From contig NZ_DASVGN010000014.1 of NCBI RefSeq assembly GCF_036379515.1, positions 3,534 to 67,533 of the forward strand: 64,000 bases of DNA. The letters are read 5' to 3'. Source of the stretch: Castellaniella sp036379515. GTDB lineage: Bacteria; Pseudomonadota; Gammaproteobacteria; Burkholderiales; Burkholderiaceae_B. Below the pieces are notes generated by a model, which was not told the origin of the DNA, did not search any database, and saw only the letters and a list, made by a program, of their open reading frames with translations. The translations under genes and the position numbers were made by a program. This document shows positions 25,481-33,813 of this stretch, piece after piece (position 1 is the stretch's first letter; every line of letters begins with the position of its first letter).

Positions 25481-26401
25481 ATGACCATAAACTTCTCATG
25501 GCTCGACGATTTCTTCGCGCTGACAACCACCGGCAACTTCTCGCGCGCGGCCGACGAACGCCACATGACGCAACCGGCATTCAGCCGCCGGGTGCGGGCT
25601 CTGGAAGAATGGCTCGGCGTCGATTTGTTTGACCGCAGCTCGCAACCCGTTCGACTGACCGAAGTAGGACAATGGTTTCGCCAGGTAGCACAGGATCTAC
25701 AGGCAGAGGCCACCCGTATCCCTGGTGAAGCTCGCGCCATTGCCGAGGCAAGTTCCAAGACGCTGCGTTTTGCCTCTACCTATACGCTGTCGTTCACCTT
25801 CATGCCCCGCTGGCTGCGTGCGCTGGAGACTTGCACAACTGTCGGACCGATTCAGCTTGATTCAAACACTCAGCAGAAGTGCGAGGCGCTTATCCTGCAG
25901 AGCAAGGCACAATTCATGCTCGCCTACGGCCACGCTCAAGTACGTGGTCCGTTGGATGAGGCTGGGTGCCCACATGTGGTCGTCGGTACGGATCAGCTGA
26001 TTCCGGTATCAGCACCCGACAAGAATGGTCGCCCGGTGCATCGCCTTCCAGCCGGAGGCGAGTCGACCGAGATCCATTTGCTGAGCTACAGTGCCGAGTC
26101 AGGCCTGGGTCGCATCCTGCACGTGCTGAATGGGCAGATTCTTGACCATCTGTATACACCGAATGTCCTGACGGCCCATCTAGCTTCGGTGCTGCGCGTG
26201 ATGGCAATCGACGGTCGAGGCCTCGCCTGGCTACCGCAGATGCTTGTCAGCGACGACATCGAAGGCGGCCGCCTCGTCATGGCTGCGCCTGAAGAATGGT
26301 CAATCGCGCTGGAGATCCGGCTATATCGCGACCGTGCCTCACTCGGGAAGGCAGCAGAAGCCTTCTGGCTTGCCGCCCAGGCGGAAATTCCCACCCACTG
26401 A
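25481..26401 (+). CDS. LysR-family transcriptional regulator (CynR/tartrate type)
   Basis: 306 residues. The helix-turn-helix is NFSRAADERHMTQPAFSRRV with ALEEWLGVDLFDRSSQPVRL, the TarR/YjiE-like branch. An effector-binding domain follows. It is divergent from the tartrate dehydratase/permease pair over 108 bp and is their likely activator. The end converges on the zeta-type toxin gene. Confidence 0.88.
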   Translation: MTINFSWLDDFFALTTTGNFSRAADERHMTQPAFSRRVRALEEWLGVDLFDRSSQPVRLTEVGQWFRQVAQDLQAEATRIPGEARAIAEASSKTLRFASTYTLSFTFMPRWLRALETCTTVGPIQLDSNTQQKCEALILQSKAQFMLAYGHAQVRGPLDEAGCPHVVVGTDQLIPVSAPDKNGRPVHRLPAGGESTEIHLLSYSAESGLGRILHVLNGQILDHLYTPNVLTAHLASVLRVMAIDGRGLAWLPQMLVSDDIEGGRLVMAAPEEWSIALEIRLYRDRASLGKAAEAFWLAAQAEIPTH

Positions 26402-26477
26402 ACGACGCTTGCAACACCCCACCGTGACCATGGCGCCGAGGCGCGGCGGATTCTAGAGGGCGCACAAAGCAGAACGA

Positions 26478-27104
26478 TTACCGCTCAAAGGCCGCCTCGA
26501 CAATAGGTTTCGCCCAATCTGGCGTGCGGGCGATCTCATGGGCACTGCATGGATAGAGGATTTCGCCCTGAACAACGTTCAAGACCAGCGCTGGTTCCAC
26601 CGCCAGGCGACCGCCGACGGCATCGCGACTATTGTCGTAGACCCTTAAATGCGCCAGGTAGGGCATCAGGCCAATAAGGTTCTCTACAGAGCGCCGCCAA
26701 CGTTCACGGACCTTTTCCGCCGGAATGTCGTGCCCGCCAGCATCAACTCTTGCATGGATACGCTCGAGGTGTTTCTCGATGCTCGCGAGCCCGCAGTACC
26801 AAACCAGGATGTCGTGGGTTGTTGAAGCATGCACGAAGCGCCCGACCATCGTATTGCCACCCAACGTGGTCTCGATGGCAACCGAACGGCCGCGGGCGAG
26901 TGCATTCTGCAATCGTCTGACACCCTCTTGCCATGCCATCCCGTTGGCTTGCATCTGCGTCACACCCAGCGCGCGCACAATACCGCGTGCATACGCATCC
27001 GGGTCGTACCACGCCAGCCCCGCACGCGTGAGCAGGCATCCGCCAAGCGAGCTCTTTCCTGCACCATTGACGCCCGCAAGCACGTAGAGCGTAGGACGGC
27101 TCAT
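26478..27104 (-). CDS. Zeta-toxin-family P-loop kinase
   Basis: 208 residues. It begins LYVLAGVNGAGKSSLGGCLL with a Walker A GVNGAGKS, then VAIETTLGGNTM and FVHASTTHDILVWYCGLASI, matching the zeta-toxin-like ATPase group that phosphorylates UDP-N-acetylglucosamine or an unknown small molecule. It overlaps the upstream Phd-type antitoxin by four bases (27101-27104), so the two form a toxin-antitoxin operon with an uncommon pairing. Confidence 0.8.
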   Translation of the reverse strand: MSRPTLYVLAGVNGAGKSSLGGCLLTRAGLAWYDPDAYARGIVRALGVTQMQANGMAWQEGVRRLQNALARGRSVAIETTLGGNTMVGRFVHASTTHDILVWYCGLASIEKHLERIHARVDAGGHDIPAEKVRERWRRSVENLIGLMPYLAHLRVYDNSRDAVGGRLAVEPALVLNVVQGEILYPCSAHEIARTPDWAKPIVEAAFER

Positions 27105-27457
27105 TCGGGATGCGAAACCCGAGACGCGACAGACGTTCCTACGAGGCTCTCCGGTGCACGCATGAGGGCACGCAGCCGGTCAGATGCGTCATCTGCATCC
27201 AATGCAGCCAGGCGTTTATCAAACTGCTGCCTCAACGCAGCCAGCGCGTTCCCTGCGGTGTCATCCACTTGTTGGGTGCGTTCAACCAGTTCTTTATATT
27301 GCGAGAGAGACAAAATCACCGCTTCTGGCTCCCGATGGTTGGTCACCACGATGCGTCCAGCGGTGGCCAACTCGCGGACAATGCTCTTCCAGCCCTTCTG
27401 TTTGAGCATCGACGCCGGAGTGGTAGGAAGCTGACTGAGTACGGACGAGAATGGCAC
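27101..27457 (-). CDS. Phd/YefM-type antitoxin
   Basis: 118 residues. The central part (KGWKSIVRELATAGRIVVTN, HREPEAVILSLSQYKELVER) is the Phd/YefM DNA-binding fold. The charged C-terminal tail would wrap the toxin. It is the first gene of the operon, with the zeta-like toxin overlapping its stop. It probably represses its own promoter in the AT-rich sequence upstream (27458-27530). Confidence 0.8.
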   Translation of the reverse strand: MPFSSVLSQLPTTPASMLKQKGWKSIVRELATAGRIVVTNHREPEAVILSLSQYKELVERTQQVDDTAGNALAALRQQFDKRLAALDADDASDRLRALMRAPESLVGTSVASRVSHPE

Positions 27458-27615
27458 GGTGGCCTCCGTTGAATAAACTGATTTAGACTATTTTATCTAA
27501 ATTACCTATTTTCTGCGAAAATTAGCCGTGACAGTTTTCTCTTGCCTACTACACTGAACGCCATCCAACCCCATTCTGGACTGCACGCTGCCGATGGCAG
27601 CCGTAAACCCTGCCA

Positions 27616-28596
27616 ATGACCACCACCAAGCCTTCCAGCCTGTTTGCGGCCCTCGCGCTGATCCTCTCCTGCGCGTTGCTGGGCGCAACGTCATACGCAG
27701 CACCCAGCGCTCAGCAGCCTGCAATTTCCAAAACGTCAGCCACCACGGGATGGCTGGACCCCACGCCGCGCATCGCCGTGATGTCGGCGTTTGCACCCGA
27801 ACTCACGCGGCTACGAGCAAAGCTTCAGAATGCCAGGACCACTACCGTGAACGGGGTGGAATTTACGACGGGCACGCTGGAATCGCACCCAGTGGTGCTG
27901 CTTTTAAGCGGCATCAGCATGGTGAATGCTTCCATGAACACGCAACTGCTCTTTGATCGTTTTCACGTCAGCCGACTGATCTTCAGCGGCATCGCGGGTG
28001 GGGTCAATCCGACCCTGCACATTGGCGACGTGAGCGTTCCCGAGCGCTGGGGCCAGTACCTGGAGGTGGTGATGATGCGCGAATCCTCACCGGGGCATTT
28101 CCAGGCACCGCCATCCAAAGGAAAGGCTGAATTCGCGCCCTACGGCATGATGCAACCACGTGACGTACGCGTGCGCCGCACCGGCCAAACTCAATTTCAG
28201 GAAAAATTCTGGTTCGAGGTGGACCCCAAGATGCTGGCAGTGGCCCGTACGCTGCAAAACGTGCGGCTACAGGCCTGCGACGCTCAAAAACACTGCCTGA
28301 GCCAAACACCGCGCCTGGTCGTAGGGGGCAACGGGGTCTCGGGTCAGGCGTTCGTCGACAACGCTGCTTTCCGGCAATACGCGTATCGCACCTTTCACGC
28401 CAACGTGCTCGACATGGAAAGCGCGGCGTGCGCGATGGTGGCCTATAGCAACGGGGTACCATTCATTGCCTTCCGCTCGCTGAGCGACCTGGCCGGCGGC
28501 GGGCCGGGCGAGAACGAGATGGATACCTTCCTGCATGTCGCTGCCGACAACGCAGCACAGGTGCTGCTGGACTTTCTGCACGCGTGGCACGGCTAA
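27616..28596 (+). CDS. Exported purine-nucleosidase-like protein (MTA/SAH nucleosidase superfamily)
   Basis: 326 residues. Residues 1-29 are a Sec signal peptide (SLFAALALILSCALLGATSY, cleavage after AA). The mature part is a PNP/UDP-phosphorylase-superfamily fold: IAVMSAFAPEL, VVLLLSGISMVNASMNTQLL, IFSGIAGGVNPTLHIGDVSV, NVLDMESAACAMVAY with the purine-ribose-binding DMESAA motif and FRSLSDLAGG with the catalytic Asp. It would act in the periplasm on adenosine-type nucleosides. The next gene is a cytosine-deaminase-like amidohydrolase 17 bp downstream, suggesting nucleobase salvage. Confidence 0.8.
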   Translation: MTTTKPSSLFAALALILSCALLGATSYAAPSAQQPAISKTSATTGWLDPTPRIAVMSAFAPELTRLRAKLQNARTTTVNGVEFTTGTLESHPVVLLLSGISMVNASMNTQLLFDRFHVSRLIFSGIAGGVNPTLHIGDVSVPERWGQYLEVVMMRESSPGHFQAPPSKGKAEFAPYGMMQPRDVRVRRTGQTQFQEKFWFEVDPKMLAVARTLQNVRLQACDAQKHCLSQTPRLVVGGNGVSGQAFVDNAAFRQYAYRTFHANVLDMESAACAMVAYSNGVPFIAFRSLSDLAGGGPGENEMDTFLHVAADNAAQVLLDFLHAWHG

Positions 28597-28612
28597 CGGT
28601 ACGAGTACGATA

Positions 28613-29776
28613 ATGATCGATCAATGGTTCTTCAACGGTGCCGACATCCATGGCAACCCTCTTGCACTGGCCGTGCAGGACGGGATCCTGGTATCCATCA
28701 CGGCACAGCAAACACCGCCCGCGGAGGCGCGTCAAACCCTGGACTTGCAAGGCCGGGTCGTGCTGCCTGCACTGGTTGACGGCCACATCCACCTGGACAA
28801 GAGCTTCGTGGGTGACCGCTGGCATCCTCACATGCCGGCTGCCAGCCTGAAAGCACGCCTGGCCGCTGAAAAAACTCAACTGGCATCCGCGCGCCCGATC
28901 GCCGAGCGAGCCGACGCGCTGGTCCGGCAGGCCATATCGTTCGGCACCCAGGCCATGCGCTGTCACGTGGACGTGGACGCGACCACAGGACTGCGAAACC
29001 TGCAGGCGGTGGCGCAAGTGCGCGAACAATGGCGTGACAGGGTGGACATCGAACTGGTGGCCTTCCCACAGGCTGGCGTCATGTCGTGCCCCGGCACGGC
29101 CGACGTGCTGGAAGCAGCCATGAACGCAGGGGCGGACGTCATCGGCGGGATCGACCCCACGGTCTTCGATGGCGATGCCCAAGGGCAACTGGACGTCATC
29201 TTCAACATTGCTGAACGCCACGGCGCCAAGGTGGACATCCATCTGCACGAACCGGGGGAGCAGGGCCTGGCGCAGCTGACCGAGATCGCTCGCCGCACTC
29301 ACGAACGCAAGCTGGAGGGGCGCGTCGCCGTCAGCCACGCATACTCGCTGGGCGAAGTCACGGAAGCCCAGGCCCGGCGCACCGCCGACACCCTCGCGCA
29401 GGCCGGAGTGTCCATCATGACGAACGCGCCTGGCGACCGGCCTTTCCCATCGATCAAGCTGCTGCGTGCCGCCGGAGTCCGGGTCTTCGCCGGCAACGAC
29501 AACATCCAGGATGCCTGGTGGCCTTACGGCAACGGCGACATGCTGCAACGCACGATGCTGATCGGCTACCGATCCGGGTTCTACACAGATGAAGATCTGC
29601 TCCTGGCACTGGATATGGCGACCCACGCGGCTGCGGGGGTACTAGGCCTGCAGGGCTACGGCCTGTCGGTGGGCCACAAGGCCAATTTCGTGGCAGTGCG
29701 GGCCGCCAACGGCGCGCAGGCTGTGGCCACTGCGCCAGCGGATCGATGGTGCGTCAGAAACGGCGTCGTGGTTTGA
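28613..29776 (+). CDS. Cytosine-deaminase-like amidohydrolase
   Basis: 387 residues from the ATG at 28613; a longer start lies inside the previous gene. An amidohydrolase-superfamily TIM barrel with the metal motif LVDGHIHLDKSF, then AMRCHVDVDATTGLRNLQAV, VDIHLHEPGEQG, RVAVSHAYSLGE and FAGNDNIQDAWWPYGNGDML with the catalytic Asp. It matches the CodA-like branch, which deaminates cytosine, isoguanine or related pyrimidines. It is cytosolic and probably co-transcribed with the exported nucleosidase. Confidence 0.8.
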   Translation: MIDQWFFNGADIHGNPLALAVQDGILVSITAQQTPPAEARQTLDLQGRVVLPALVDGHIHLDKSFVGDRWHPHMPAASLKARLAAEKTQLASARPIAERADALVRQAISFGTQAMRCHVDVDATTGLRNLQAVAQVREQWRDRVDIELVAFPQAGVMSCPGTADVLEAAMNAGADVIGGIDPTVFDGDAQGQLDVIFNIAERHGAKVDIHLHEPGEQGLAQLTEIARRTHERKLEGRVAVSHAYSLGEVTEAQARRTADTLAQAGVSIMTNAPGDRPFPSIKLLRAAGVRVFAGNDNIQDAWWPYGNGDMLQRTMLIGYRSGFYTDEDLLLALDMATHAAAGVLGLQGYGLSVGHKANFVAVRAANGAQAVATAPADRWCVRNGVVV

Positions 29777-29796
29777 AGAGGCAGGACCTCAGGCCC

Positions 29797-30186
29797 TCAA
29801 GGCGCCCAGAAGAATTCCATCCGGATGCCGCTCGGTTCGCGGAAGATGCAGTGCTTGGCTGGACCGCCTGCCACCGGCTGGGGTGAGAATTCGATCTCTA
29901 CCCCCGGATAGGCCTGCAGCTTTGTGTACAGCGCATCCAGATCTGTCTCGTCGCTGACTTGCAGCGCGACGTGGTGCAGGCCGAGGTTCTTTCTGCGATC
30001 GAAGGACGTCGCCCCCGGATCAGTCTGCCACAGCGTGAAAAACGCGCTGCCATTGCTGACGAACTTCGCCGGATAGTCGGGCACTTCGCGCACTACTTTC
30101 CAGCCCAGGCATTCGGTGAAGAACGCCGTTGTCTTGTCCAGGTCGCGCACCGACAGGCCCAGATGATGGATACCCAGAATAGCCAT
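29797..30186 (-). CDS. VOC-family (glyoxalase/bleomycin-resistance fold) protein
   Basis: 129 residues. It starts MAILGIHHLGLSVRDLDKTT and has FFTECLGWKVVRE, NLGLHHVALQVSDETDLDAL and IFREPSGIRMEFFW, so the usual metal-ligand His and Glu positions are present. A member of the vicinal-oxygen-chelate superfamily; glyoxalase, dioxygenase and fosfomycin-resistance activities cannot be told apart here. It stands alone between the amidohydrolase (convergent) and the RES toxin gene. Confidence 0.82.
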   Translation of the reverse strand: MAILGIHHLGLSVRDLDKTTAFFTECLGWKVVREVPDYPAKFVSNGSAFFTLWQTDPGATSFDRRKNLGLHHVALQVSDETDLDALYTKLQAYPGVEIEFSPQPVAGGPAKHCIFREPSGIRMEFFWAP

Positions 30187-30231
30187 TGCTTTCCTCCACG
30201 TTCACCCTATGGTAGCGCTTCGCGGCCTGCA

Positions 30232-30708
30232 TCACCGCAAACGCGCATCTGCGGTAAACGACAAAGGCTCCGCCTGGCTGACGACGCGCTCGAAATCGGG
30301 GTGGGCGGGGTTCAACAGATAGTTGGTCTCACGGATGACGACGGTGCTGGGGACAGCCAGAGCCAGGCTTGCGCCCGACGACAGCCAGTCATCGCCAAGA
30401 CGAGCCGTGTCGGCCGGCGCGGGGTCTTCGCGCCAGTCGGATGGCAGCGTTGCGCCATCCAGCTGCAGCACCGAATTCAGCGGCAGAGCCAGCCGAAAGA
30501 GTGCGTAGTGGTCCAGCAGCTGATAGTCATCCAGGTGGACCATCACTTCCAGGATGGCCAGCGACTCGCTGCCCGCCAAGTAGACGCAAGGCCGGCCTTT
30601 GCTATTGAAGCGGCCTCCATAGCGCTTGGCGCCTTCACCATCGAATGCGTTTCGTGCCCACTTTTTCTTTACCAGACGGTAGGCCGCCACCTCGTCGGGC
30701 GAACTCAT
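30232..30708 (-). CDS. RES-domain toxin
   Basis: 158 residues from the ATG at 30708. It has YRLVKKKWARNAFDGEGAKR, YGGRFNSKGRPCVYLAGSES and LAILEVMVHLDD, the R, E and S positions that define the RES family. RES toxins degrade NAD+. The start overlaps the antitoxin stop (ATGA at 30705-30708), which fixes the start and shows translational coupling. The pair is a Xre-RES type II toxin-antitoxin module. Confidence 0.88.
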   Translation of the reverse strand: MSSPDEVAAYRLVKKKWARNAFDGEGAKRYGGRFNSKGRPCVYLAGSESLAILEVMVHLDDYQLLDHYALFRLALPLNSVLQLDGATLPSDWREDPAPADTARLGDDWLSSGASLALAVPSTVVIRETNYLLNPAHPDFERVVSQAEPLSFTADARLR

Positions 30709-31151
30709 GCAAAAACGCCATGTTCGAGCCGGCCGATGAGATCCAGCACGGCATTGGTCTGCGCCGAGGTGGACACCATGTCGACGGGGCGCGCGCCACC
30801 CAGGCCGCGCACCGCACCGCATAGCCAACGTCGGGCAGCCGGCGCATCGCCCTCGAACAGTTCAAGCGTGCGGCCAAAGATTTGAGACAGCCGATAGAGC
30901 CGGTCACTTTCATCGCGATTGAAGCGCCCGGACTTCAGCCGCCTTTGCAAGGTGGCGGGCGCGATGCCAAGCGACACGGCCAACGCCTGCCGGCCAAGAC
31001 CAATGGATGCGGCCAGACGCCCGTAAACCCCTGCGGGCAGCCCTTCGGCCAGTGCGGCATAAAGCTTCTGGCCCCGCGGGGGAATGCCCACGCTTTGCCA
31101 GAAATCGGCTTCGGCCTGGACTTCGGGCACATACCTCGGAAGACTGGACAT
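30705..31151 (-). CDS. Xre/MbcA/ParS antitoxin of the RES toxin
   Basis: 148 residues. A helix-turn-helix lies at about 45-85 (ASIGLGRQALAVSLGIAPAT, LQRRLKSGRFNRDESDRLYR). The C-terminal MbcA/ParS toxin-binding domain (DUF2384) follows with FEGDAPAARRWLCGAVRGLG. It is the first gene of the operon. The AT-rich DNA just upstream (31152-31210) holds direct TCAATTG/TCGAGTATATCAATTG-like repeats that could be its operator. Confidence 0.88.
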   Translation of the reverse strand: MSSLPRYVPEVQAEADFWQSVGIPPRGQKLYAALAEGLPAGVYGRLAASIGLGRQALAVSLGIAPATLQRRLKSGRFNRDESDRLYRLSQIFGRTLELFEGDAPAARRWLCGAVRGLGGARPVDMVSTSAQTNAVLDLIGRLEHGVFA

Positions 31152-31262
31152 GATGAAAAGTCGCTCTCAATTGATACAAGTCGAGTATATCAATTGGAAC
31201 AGAAATTGTGAGACAAATCTGTCGCCGAGAAAGCGTGCGCCCGATATCGTGGCCTTCTTCTC

Positions 31263-31994
31263 CTACCGTCCCAGGTACGTATCCACCACCCGCCGGTCGT
31301 GCCCCAGTTCGCTCGCAGTGCCCGACAGCACGATCTGGCCATGGTCCATCACCAGCGCGCGATCGGCATAGGACAAACCCAGCGTCAGGCTCTGCTCGGC
31401 CAGGATCGTACTCACGCCATGTGCCTTCAGGCGCGGCAAGGTTTCGAACACCGCCTTGACAGCGATGGGCGCCAGGCCAGTGGACGGTTCATCCAGCAAC
31501 AGAATCTTCGGATCGGTCATCAGGGCGCGAGCGATGGCCACCATTTGCTGCTGCCCGCCCGACATCGTGCCGGCCAGCTGCTGCGCCCGCTCTTCCAGCA
31601 CCGGGAACATCTCCAGGACGCGCTGGCGCACCTCGGCGCGCCGCTCGGGCGCGCACAGGCGGCTGGCCAGGGCCAGGTGATCTGCCACTGACATCTTGGG
31701 GAACAGTTCGCGGCCGCTGGGCACGTGGCCGATACCCAGGCGGGTCACCACGTGAGGCGGCTTGCCGTGCAGCGGCGTGCCCAGCAGCCGGATCTGGCCA
31801 CTACGGGCGGGCACCAGCCCGGCAATGACTCGCAGCAGCGTGGTCTTGCCAGCGCCATTGGCTCCCAGCACGACCAGTACCTCACCCGTATGCACGGAAA
31901 ACGAAATGTCGCTGAGGATGGTCAGCGGCCCGAAGCCTGCGCTCACCCCCTGGACGGACAAGGCCTCGGCAGCTGCATTCTGAACCTGCGTCAT
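31263..31994 (-). CDS. Branched-chain-amino-acid-type ABC transporter ATPase (LivF-like)
   Basis: 243 residues. Walker A GANGAGKTTLLR (about 40-51), the signature MSGGQQQMVAIARAL and Walker B ILLLDEPSTGLAP are intact. This is the last gene of a minus-strand importer operon: binding protein 35998, permease 34683, permease-ATPase fusion 33754, then this ATPase, overlapping the fusion stop by four bases. It would power uptake of the substrate bound by the protein at 34808. Such Liv-type systems also carry aromatic acids, amides and other small polar compounds. Confidence 0.88.
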   Translation of the reverse strand: MTQVQNAAAEALSVQGVSAGFGPLTILSDISFSVHTGEVLVVLGANGAGKTTLLRVIAGLVPARSGQIRLLGTPLHGKPPHVVTRLGIGHVPSGRELFPKMSVADHLALASRLCAPERRAEVRQRVLEMFPVLEERAQQLAGTMSGGQQQMVAIARALMTDPKILLLDEPSTGLAPIAVKAVFETLPRLKAHGVSTILAEQSLTLGLSYADRALVMDHGQIVLSGTASELGHDRRVVDTYLGR

Positions 31995-33754
31995 GCCACG
32001 TCTCCCAGATAGGACCGGACCACCACCGGATCGTTGAGGACCTCGTCGGGCACACCGTGCGCAATCTTGTGCCCGAAATCGAGCACCAGCATGCGATCGG
32101 ACAGATCCGCCACGGCCGCGATGACGTGTTCGACACAGATGACGGCGTGAACCCCCAGTTCTGGAAAGCGCCGGATGACGTTACGCACGGTTTCCTGCTC
32201 GTCGCGGGTCATGCCTGCCATGACCTCGTCGAGCAGCACCACGTCCGGCTGCACCGCCAGCACCCGGGCGATCTCGAGTTCGCGCTGGCGGCCCGGACTC
32301 AGCATGCCGGCCTGCTCGAGCTTGAGTTCCTCCAGTCCGAGAATATGCATGACTGCGGCGGAATACTCTGCGGCCCGGTGCGACTGCCGTCCATGGCGCG
32401 CCGCCACCAGCACGTTCTCCCAGACGGTGAGGTCGCCCAGCAGGCGCGGGATCTGGAAAGTACGCGCAATGCCCATGTGCACGCGGCCATACAGCGGAAC
32501 GGCGGTGATGTCCTTGCCAAACAGCGAAATCTGACCCTCGCTGATGGGCACGGCACCCGTAATGGCATTGAACAAGGTGGTCTTGCCAGCGCCGTTGGCT
32601 CCGATCACGCACAGGATCTCGCCTTCGTTCACTTCGAACGACACTTTGTTCACCGCAACGTGGCCGCCGAAGCGGACGCTGACATCCCGTACCTGCAGGA
32701 CCGGCCGCGCAGTGACCACCTCCAGAGCCGTGCTTGAAACGGCCGGCGCCAGTCGCTCGATGTCAGCGGGGAAGGTTTCCGGCACGCGCACCGGCTTGCG
32801 CACCAGGTGCCCGCCCAGCCGATTGATGAGCGACACGACGCCGCCGGGCAGGCGCAGCACGACGACGATCACGATCAGGCCGTATAGGGCGAGCTTGATG
32901 GCCGGCACTTTGACAAGCAGCACCTCGGCCACGGCCATCAGGACGGCAGCGCCGATGAGTGGCCCCCACAGCGTACCGATGCCGCCAAACAGCACGAACA
33001 CGATCGTGAGCAGATCCATGGTCGGGTCGAAGGCGCTGGGCGGATCGATGTAACTGCGGTTCCAGGCCACCAGCCCGCCGGCAATGGCGGGAAACAGGGC
33101 ACTGAGGGCAAAGACCAGTGTCTTCACCTTGTTGGTGGGCACCCCCAATGCCAGTGCCGCGTCTTCGTCTTCCCGCACGCTCATGGCGTCCAGCCCGAAG
33201 CCGGATTTCTCGATGAAAAGGTTGGCCGCAAACGCAGCCACACCGGTCAACAGCATGATCCCGTAGACCGCCACAGGCGTCAGGTCGCCGCTGATGACCG
33301 TGCCCCCGGCCCCGCCCGGAAATTGCCAGTCGGTGAAGATTGTCTCCATGATGCGCGCCAACCCCAGCATGCCCAGGGCAAACAGGATGCCGCGCAGGCG
33401 CAGCATGATGGGGCCCACGAGCACCGCCACGGCGACGGAGACCATGCCGCCCACGAACACCGAAAGGTACCAGGGCACAGCTGTGTGCATCACCAGCATG
33501 GCGGTGGCATAGGCCCCGATGCCGAAGAACGCGACGTGGCCAAAGGAAAGATAGCCGGTATAGCCGGCCAGCAGGTTCCAGCTATAGGCCAGGATCACGG
33601 CCTGGATGATGTCGGTGGCAAACTGGATCGTGTAGGCCGAGCCATAGGCCGGAACCGCCAATCCGACGACGCACAGGACAATGACCATCCCGATGGCGGG
33701 CAACGGCACTCTGCGTGAATGCGAGGGTGAAACCTTGGACTCGGATGAGCTCAT
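31991..33754 (-). CDS. Fused LivM-LivG ABC permease/ATPase
   Basis: 587 residues joining two proteins. Residues about 20-320 are a LivM-type permease with eight or more helices (AYSWNLLAGYTGYLSFGHVA, FFGIGAYATAMLV, LRLRGILFALGMLGLARIME). Residues about 350-587 are a LivG-type ATPase with GANGAGKTTLFNAITGAVP and VVLLDEVMAGMTRDEQETV. The signature is LSPGRQRELEIARVL rather than LSGGQ. The fusion fixes permease and ATPase at equal number. It lies between the LivH-type permease and the LivF-type ATPase. Confidence 0.87.
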   Translation of the reverse strand: MSSSESKVSPSHSRRVPLPAIGMVIVLCVVGLAVPAYGSAYTIQFATDIIQAVILAYSWNLLAGYTGYLSFGHVAFFGIGAYATAMLVMHTAVPWYLSVFVGGMVSVAVAVLVGPIMLRLRGILFALGMLGLARIMETIFTDWQFPGGAGGTVISGDLTPVAVYGIMLLTGVAAFAANLFIEKSGFGLDAMSVREDEDAALALGVPTNKVKTLVFALSALFPAIAGGLVAWNRSYIDPPSAFDPTMDLLTIVFVLFGGIGTLWGPLIGAAVLMAVAEVLLVKVPAIKLALYGLIVIVVVLRLPGGVVSLINRLGGHLVRKPVRVPETFPADIERLAPAVSSTALEVVTARPVLQVRDVSVRFGGHVAVNKVSFEVNEGEILCVIGANGAGKTTLFNAITGAVPISEGQISLFGKDITAVPLYGRVHMGIARTFQIPRLLGDLTVWENVLVAARHGRQSHRAAEYSAAVMHILGLEELKLEQAGMLSPGRQRELEIARVLAVQPDVVLLDEVMAGMTRDEQETVRNVIRRFPELGVHAVICVEHVIAAVADLSDRMLVLDFGHKIAHGVPDEVLNDPVVVRSYLGDVA

Positions 33755-33813
33755 GCAGCTTCCTTGATACGCAACGACCGACGGCGCCGATGGCAGCCCT
33801 CGGGTTCAGATTT

